From Phoronis ovalis (Eukaryota > Phoronida > Phoronidae): DNA of 26,249 bases. The notes under the pieces were generated by a model. The model was not told where the DNA came from, made no database searches, and was given only the letters and a program-made list of their open reading frames with translations. The first letter of the stretch is position 1. Each line of letters starts with the position of its first letter. Made by a program: the position numbers and the translations under genes. The DNA lies in contig JAOXYB010051612.1 in the NCBI GenBank assembly GCA_028565635.1, positions 1 to 26,249 on the forward strand, read 5' to 3'. Shown one piece after another: positions 20,661-26,249 of the stretch.

Positions 20661-23213
20661 TCGATTGTTACGCATGATGTGTTTAGACAGGTATATTGGT
20701 GCATTTCATTGTGCAGGGTATAATGACAATCAGGGCACTAAAACAAAATTTTAAGTTTCTCATAAAATACTTGGACACTTGGAAATTTTTGGAACATGGA
20801 CTAAACAATCACAATGCAAATATCAACTTTTTAAGATCTAATTTTTCAAAAAATGATTTTAATGCTTTTATTAATTTTATAGGTGAAGCAAATGATACAG
20901 TCATGACTTATACTTACAGACAATGTTTAGTTACATTAAAAATTTAATCAAACAACATACATTTGTATGTCTTGGGTCGGTGTTCTTACAGAAAATGTTT
21001 CAGGAAATAAGCAGCTAAGGAAAAGCAAACAAAACTGTGATCTGCTGGTGCTGTGCAAGTATTGTATATACAGAATTTTAAAATGTGAAAAGCTGATATT
21101 GGAAAATAAAAAATTAAAGGAATTGTTCATTCAGATGTAAGTCCACATAATAGAATACAATTCAAATACATGCAGCTTTGTGTTAAAATTGAAAATATAA
21201 CAATTTGTTCATAACCTTAAATAATAACCTGCATATTTGAAAAATAGTTGTTTTAATAAGCAATGTTTTAAATTCACTTTCCAGCCTAAAACGCAATATA
21301 ACTCTGGGGAAATAAAAAACAATAATCATTTTCTCCCAAAGCTGATGAAAAAACTTGATCAAAATTCAATTTTATGATAGCTAGTACAATAATAACAAAA
21401 ATCTATAATTTCTCGAAAAGAATCTATTAAGCTAACAAAAACAAAACCGATTAAAATCCATGTTAACAAGAAATGAATTTTGATCCCATTGACTCTTTTC
21501 AATAGGTGCATTATCCAGACTAGCGCTTTTACATTGCTTTACATCAATGGCTTTTCCAAACTGAGATGCTGTATTAAAAATACCAAGTTATTTAAAATGT
21601 AAAATTAAACATCCAGGGATAATGTTTCAAAATTTCTAAATTAGTGTCTGTGGTCATATCAATCAGGGATGCTAAAATTACATCACCGTGAACATCTTTG
21701 AAAGATAGCTTAGCTGCATGTTTTTCAGACATATTTTGCAGCCTAAAACCAGAACAAGCATTCTGATTTGATAACATGACGCTGTTTTTCAAAAGGATAT
21801 ATTCCCTAACAAAAATGGTGCTAGTTAACATTCAAAACTAATACATCTGATATAACCATATGTCATAAGTCACAGTTTCCAAGGGGCATCTGCCTCTTTG
21901 GCCAATTTTCATTTAGAATGATTTTCAGGGGACAAAAGAGTGGTTTTGTTCTACTGTTAACAGTGTTTTTAAAACTGTGATTAAATGGTTTTTAAATGAT
22001 ATTATTTGTGCCAAATTTTAAAAGTTCAACAGTTGAGCAGTATTAATGTTATCTTTCCTAGACATATTGGCTGATTTTCTAGGTTTTAGTCAAATTAAAA
22101 ATTCACAGTTTGCTCAAGTTATCCACTTTTCTAATTAAATCTTGGTCCTTCTGACAGACTGACAATAATCAAGGCAATATTTGTACTGAATGACTTTAAT
22201 TTTTAATTTTGACCTTTGTTCTACTCCTTGACCATCTGCATATAATTAAGGCAGTTATTTTGTTTAAAATTTCAATAATACCAGATAACAAGAAAATTGG
22301 GAAGATTTTCCTTATGTCTGCTTACCCAAGTTGATGTCATTAATTATAGCATTTTTGCTTCATGGCTCCAATTGATTCCATAAATTTTCACAAGCTTTTT
22401 GAATTATTAAAATGATTACCAACGAAACCTTACGTAAATAACAATTTATTTTTTCACCAAATTAAAAAGTGCATTGTAAAAGGTCATCATATTGCCTACA
22501 TCTTTTTTCTAAACTAAAACTGTAAAAGATGTTTATATAATAACAATTTAATCCACATATTTATTTTTATTCTTGGCAATAAATGCCATAACCGTACTAA
22601 ATGCCTAGCTGACTATAACATGAAGGCCTTATTTGCCCAAGAGAGACTTTATACAAGCAAATATTTTTAAACTACATACTTCAAATTTTAATTTGCATTA
22701 CTGGTATCCTGGTTTTAAGTACATTGAACGCCAGATGCCAATGGTGGATTTGAGTCAGAAAAAAATCAATCCTAATTTTGTTATACAAAAGCTGTACGAT
22801 GGATATTCAATAAAGCAATTTGAAGCAGAAAATTAAAAATTTTCAAATTCAATAAAGTGCTTGAAACAATGGATTAAAATATCAAGATCTACCTATTTGG
22901 TTATTCTATCAATTTATTGCTGTCTTTTATAGATACAGAAAATGTGTTGTTTATCTTCGAGTTTTTTCTACGTCATTCAATAAGAAAACCCCAAAATTTC
23001 AGAAAAATTCCAATTATTTACTTTTCAATAGCACTTCCTAGCTTGACGCATTCAACAATGAATGAAAACTTTTTACAACTGTTTTATACAAAAAACTTAG
23101 ATTCCAAACAGGGATTGCAGCAAATGCAAAATGCGAATACTATAAATAAAGTATTTCTTTGAATTATTTTGAAGTTAGAGAGTAAAGTTTACGCGAAAAC
23201 AGAGAAAACCTAC

Positions 23214-23330
23214 CTCTCGTAGTAAGCCCTGCCTTCTTATTCTTCCATCTTGTCATGAATTGTCTATAGACAGTGACCTATAAACGAAACCGGAAAAGAT
23301 ATGAGGTCACACCGAGGGGTCAATTGTAAA
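23214..23330 (-). promoter_or_regulatory. Candidate first exon and promoter of the zinc-finger gene
   Basis: This lies in a G+C-richer stretch. The minus strand has a donor ACGAGAG|GTAGGT with its GT at 23213-23212. Upstream of it lie an ETS-type TTCCGG (in ATCTTTTCCGGTTTCG) and a TGACCTCA element. A small upstream ORF starting ATGACAAGATGG would run into the donor. The link to the acceptor at 13857, about 9.4 kb away, is an inference from splice signals and from the lack of any better candidate. Confidence 0.25.
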
Positions 23331-23459
23331 AAAAACATTAATATGACGAATTGTAACTTAAAATAATCCAATTACATAAAACAACTGTAATTTCGTATCA
23401 TTTTCTCAAATATTTTTGCTAAAAGTATCGATGTTTGAATAAACTAGTTTCCTCAAAGA

Positions 23460-23790
23460 AAATATTTTAGTGTTTCATATATCTATAGCAAGATGTCGCC
23501 CTCCCTGCGGCATGATCGAGTTTGACGATAATTTACCCGGTTTGTATAGAATTCGCATAATAATTTGCTTCGGTTTTCCTTTCTTACTCTAATTATCCTT
23601 AATGTAGGTAACTTTTAATGAAATGAACAGGATTAAAGTCACGAAATTATTGTATTTGCTATTCTCGGGGTTGCCAAAACATTGTTTATATTTTTTCACG
23701 GTTTGCACTTTGTTGTTTACAAAAATGGGGTAAGCCTGTTCAAAATCAATTTCAGACGTTTTTAACGAGTTCAGAGGCGTCATTTTAAAA
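23460..23790. promoter_or_regulatory. G+C-richer, CpG-containing stretch, possible divergent promoter region
   Basis: CpG dinucleotides cluster here (for example GATGTCGCCC, CTGCGGCATGATCGAG, GACGATAATTTACCCGG and GAGGCGTCA), whereas they are scarce in the neighbouring DNA. It lies between the zinc-finger gene (minus) and CAAP1 (plus). On the plus strand a donor TGGG|GTAAGC occurs at 23729/23730 and could close a CAAP1 leader exon. On the minus strand a 64-codon frame opens at 23783 (starting MTPLNSLKTSEIDFEQAYP); it could be an upstream ORF or chance. Confidence 0.3.
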
Positions 23791-24289
23791 ATCGAAGTTC
23801 AAGTTTCTACATGATATTGATATAAAGCATTGCTTGTTATTAAAGGCTGCACCGCCATCACAAAATGAAAATTCTTTGTACTGCCTACTGGAGTTGAACT
23901 TGAAGCACATCCGATTATATCATTTTAAAGAAGTCATCAAATTTTATACCATTTTAGTCTTAGGATGCGATTATGTTGATGGATATTAAAGTTGTTACTG
24001 TACCAGGGCTTTCATTTGAAAGCAGCAACATTGCAATGTTTTAGCAAAGCTGCTGAGAGTATCAAAAATAAATGAACTATGAAATTGAGAAATTCAATAA
24101 TTTTTAAAGAAAAAATTCAACAGGCTCTAACACTTATTGGGACCATACATTACGCTAAGGCAAATCATATTAGGGTCTTGTATCTAGAAATAGCATAGTA
24201 AGACTCCAGATGTAAAACAATCTATCTGTTATACAGATTAAATTAAAACTAATGCAACACCAGTACACATGTAACACTTTAGATTAGGG

Positions 24290-24686
24290 GTATTGTCATT
24301 CTGATTAGTTATAGGTATGTTCCACCCAATGAGGTATGGTTTTTCCCCGGGGAGTTTTCAGAGTAACTACTAAGAACAATATATTTCGGCCCCAAGTGCT
24401 TACACCAGGGTGTGGTCTTAGCTCATTACAGCTATGACAGGTTGCAAGAAATTAGATCTACTGTCAACAGTGTCGTTTTTTTTCAAAAATATGTGAGGCA
24501 CTTTTTTCTAAAATGTTTTTGGCTATGGGGTGTTTACCGAGGGGTATGTTTTTAGCTATGAGGTGCTAACAAAGAATAGGTTTTGCCATCAAGTGTTTAC
24601 ATCTGGATTTGTTTGTTACCCTGGTTACTTAGCAGCACAGGTTAGGGGGGTTAAGGTTTGGAGAGAGAGAGAGAGAGAGAGAGGAG

Positions 24687-24718
<32 letters not shown>

Positions 24719-25030
24719 AGAGAGAGAGAGAGAGAGAGAGAACTGATACAAACTCTGAGAGAGAACTGATACAAACTCTACTGACTTCGTATATTATCCC
24801 ATTAGCCCACTTGACTAATTTTTTTTGGCGTGAGCTTGAAATTTAAAAAACGCAACCCCTGGTAAGCAAAGCGTAGCTAAAAATATGTTCTTTGATTAGT
24901 ACTGGATAGCTAAAAACATACCCTGTTGTAAATGAAAAAACATGAAAAATATACCCTGTTGTAAATAACTCTCCTGAAATAGATACCCTATGTAAAATTC
25001 ACTTGTAAATTATATACCCTGTGGTAAATA
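24290..25030. repeat. Degenerate tandem and inverted repeat block
   Basis: Between 24480 and 24610 a unit like GGCTATGGGGTGTTTACC recurs at roughly 36-40 bp spacing (ATGGGGTGTTTAC, ATGAGGTGCTAAC, ATCAAGTGTTTAC). Between 24919 and 25029, TACCCTGTTGTAAAT occurs four times (24919, 24952, 24984, 25015) with one or a few changes each. The two sets are connected by a perfect 18-bp inverted repeat, GGGTATGTTTTTAGCTAT at 24542-24559 against 24906-24923. This could be a decayed satellite or foldback element. Confidence 0.7.
24660..24779. repeat. (GA)n microsatellite with G-run and duplicated 3' tail
   Basis: Almost pure GA dinucleotides are interrupted by a run of G near 24710-24718. They are followed by two copies of GAGAGAACTGATACAAACTCT in tandem (second copy near 24759-24779). 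Arg/Glu-rich open frames over it are artefacts of the repeat. Confidence 0.95.
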
Positions 25031-25090
25031 AATGTGGGACATTTTTCGAACCTTAATTTTTCATATCTGTCGTAAATGCGTTTTCCAAGA

Positions 25091-25152
25091 AATAGAGATA
25101 GAGATAGGAGAGAGAGATAGAGATAGAGATAGGAGATAGAGAGAGAGATAGC

Positions 25153-25185
<33 letters not shown>

Positions 25186-25200
25186 TATATATATATATAG
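25091..25200. repeat. (GAGATA)n / (TA)n compound microsatellite
   Basis: Units of AGAGAT, GATA and GA alternate for about 100 bp and end in a TA run. Confidence 0.95.
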
Positions 25201-25579
25201 TGACGTTTAATGACAGTACACCCCCCAGATCTGCATTGCTCAGTTTGGTGACAGTGACCTTAAAATTAAAATCTGACTTTATGTATGATTACTTTATTAC
25301 AAATCATTGTGAATGGTAGATGACTTATCCTTCATGTTTATTAAAGTGAGAAGTATTCACATTATTCTTTTTTAAATTTCAACTGTACAAAGAGTGGTTG
25401 GATTGGAAGTTCGTCATGAGAATGGTTAGAGTAAAGCATTACTGCGTTCCCCTTTGCATTCACAAATATACAAAACTTACAAATATGTAGATTTAGATTC
25501 ATTCCTGTCTGGGTTTGTAAATTTTCGTTTGTGACATTTTCTTTACATATGTTGACCAGTTTCACAACTTGTTTTTTAG

Positions 25580-25626
25580 GCTGATTGATCTGTAAAATTC
25601 CAGTTCAGCAACTTGTACTTCCAATC
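25580..25626 (+). other. 5' UTR segment of the CAAP1 homologue after a splice acceptor
   Basis: CTTGTTTTTTAG (AG at 25578-25579) is a strong acceptor. The following 47 nt contain a TGA in frame with the CAAP1 start (25582-25584), so they are untranslated and an upstream leader exon is expected. A second, weaker AG at 25602-25603 (ATTCCAG) would remove that stop. Confidence 0.5.
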
Positions 25627-26097
25627 ATGTATTCAGCAACAGGCAGTAAAAAAAGAAAAAAGTCAAGTGATGGTTCTAAGCAGAAAAAAGATAAGAAAAA
25701 ATCTAAGGTTGTATTTACCAAGCTTAATTTAGTTCTCATACCCACAGGTATGATTAAAATGTGGTTGGTGCTATTACTTTTGGTTACTTTGTTTGGCAGT
25801 TGTCACAGGAAATGTTGGCTATAAAACTAAGTAATTTCCAAATTTGCGTGATAGTATTACCAAATGAACTTTCTAAGATTAAAGCAAAAACTCCAGTGCT
25901 AATTGGTGTTTCTATTATTAAAGGAAAAGAAAAAGAAAAGTGACATGACAGCGGACACGGATGACCCTGACCTTGATCTTAATAGAGTTTTAAAACCAGT
26001 TGGTGATTACATTCGTGATCGTGAAGAAATGGTTAATCAAATGTTTCATGCTTTGCAAGGACCAAAGTTGAAAGCCATGCTTCCTGACTTACTGAAG
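25627..26097 (+). CDS. CAAP1: CAAP1 homologue, first two coding exons (partial)
   Basis: This is a homologue of caspase activity and apoptosis inhibitor 1, a conserved animal protein that in human cells restrains caspase activation and intrinsic apoptosis. Exon A (25627-25707, 27 codons) starts MYSATGSKKRKKSSDGSK and ends with KKDKKKSK. Exon B (25924-26097, 58 codons) starts EKKKKSDMTADTDDPD and contains LKPVGDYI, then EEM and KLKAMLPDLLK. This matches the order LKPVxxYI...KxMLPDxLK in vertebrate CAAP1. Both junctions are phase 0: AAG|GTTGTA donor at 25708, TTATTAAAG acceptor ending 25923, and AAG|GTTGCG donor at 26098. The basic N-terminus also resembles the KK/KR-rich human start. The ATG at 25627 is the first in frame after a stop. 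The rest of the gene lies beyond the right edge. Confidence 0.85.
25708..25923 (+). other. CAAP1: CAAP1 intron, 216 nt, phase 0
   Basis: The intron begins GTTGTA and ends TTCTATTATTAAAG. Removing it joins KKDKKKSK to EKKKKSD, extending a continuous basic tract. The frame after the donor soon turns hydrophobic and then stops at the end of that ORF near 25824, consistent with intron. Confidence 0.8.
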
Positions 26098-26249
26098 GTT
26101 GCGTTATTTTAATATTCTTAATTTATTAATTATCGGTTATAGTCAGGTGGCTTAGCAAATTTACATTTACCAAGCGGATAAAAGCATGAAATTTGGCAAA
26201 CAGGTCCTTTGAGTCACAAGTAACAAATCTGGAGTGGGAGCCATCTTGG
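26098..26249 (+). other. CAAP1: Start of the next CAAP1 intron
   Basis: The sequence changes at AAG|GTTGCG from conserved coding to A+T-rich DNA with an early in-frame stop (26110-26112). Vertebrate CAAP1 continues with more conserved residues directly after this MLPDxLK segment, so the next exon must lie to the right. Confidence 0.7.

Larger units (their letters stand above)
13871..23213 (-). other. Presumed 5' intron or upstream DNA of the zinc-finger gene
   Basis: This is more than 9 kb of A+T-rich DNA without a credible gene. The open frames of 60-90 codons in it (for example 19263-19454, 20696-20947 and 22633-22836 on the plus strand) have Asn/Lys/Phe/Ile-dominated composition and no family resemblance. 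If the acceptor at 13857 is joined to the donor near 23213, the whole stretch is one leader intron. I see no tRNA or complete transposon, only the local duplications listed separately. Confidence 0.4.

Noticed and set aside
20696-20947. 83-codon plus-strand frame next to a duplicated segment
   Set aside because: A+T-driven composition, no recognisable motif, and neighbouring sequence is a decayed noncoding duplication.
22633-22836. Open frame with the peptide HYWYPGFKYIERQMPMVDLS
   Set aside because: It looks briefly protein-like, but it has no ATG in good context, no flanking splice signals that I trust, and the rest is Asn/Lys/Ile-rich. Chance is more likely.
23843-23905. Possible tRNA-derived SINE head (AAAGGCTGCACCGCC... 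GGAGTTGAACTTGAA)
   Set aside because: Only a loose B-box-like string is present; there is no A box at the right distance and no foldable tRNA shape, and a single copy cannot show repetition.
24530-24846. Arg/Glu-rich open frames over the GA tract
   Set aside because: They are translations of a (GA)n microsatellite with no start context or continuation; they carry no independent coding evidence.
25362-25565. 67-codon minus-strand frame near the CAAP1 start
   Set aside because: No family resemblance, and it lies in the presumed CAAP1 leader intron.
1-26249. CRISPR arrays, operons, bacterial or viral genes
   Set aside because: No evenly spaced repeat-spacer structure, no ribosome binding sites with packed ORFs, and no viral proteins were seen; the window is a typical intron-containing eukaryotic locus.

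Overview
This is a eukaryotic, probably animal, nuclear window. Genes are sparse and the noncoding DNA is strongly A+T-rich. Coding sequence is interrupted by GT-AG introns, and a Helitron and simple repeats are present. The two recognisable genes (a multi-C2H2 zinc-finger protein with a NuRD-recruiting N-terminus, and a CAAP1 homologue) are of animal type. The long A+T-rich introns and the Helitron would fit a marine invertebrate such as a lophotrochozoan, but nothing here fixes the phylum.

Layout. Bases 1 to about 4900: A+T-rich DNA with no gene I can support. 4917-5018: a minus-strand segment that looks like a terminal exon, at low confidence. 5546-6314: a complete, non-autonomous Helitron with intact ends. 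6393-6860: two small G+C-richer, exon-like islands of unclear nature. 6861-10526: A+T-rich flank with one imperfect duplication. 10527-13721 (minus): a single-exon 1064-residue ORF for a 13-finger C2H2 protein. 13722-13856: 5' leader ending at a clear splice acceptor. 13857 to about 23213: apparent intron or upstream DNA with several local duplications. About 23214-23800: G+C-richer stretch, best candidate for a promoter region. 24290-25200: tandem, inverted and microsatellite repeats. 25580-26097 (plus): first two coding exons of a CAAP1 homologue, running off the right edge.

The two genes are divergent. The zinc-finger protein looks like a nuclear corepressor adaptor: it has an N-terminal SRRKQSKP motif of the type that binds RBBP4/NuRD in SALL, FOG and BCL11 proteins, a PENLSLKK motif resembling CtBP-binding PxDLS, and sumoylation-type sites. 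Six of its fingers are near-copies with the same unusual residues on the recognition helix. The CAAP1 homologue is expected to restrain caspase activation. Nothing in the window links the two functionally beyond a possible shared promoter region.
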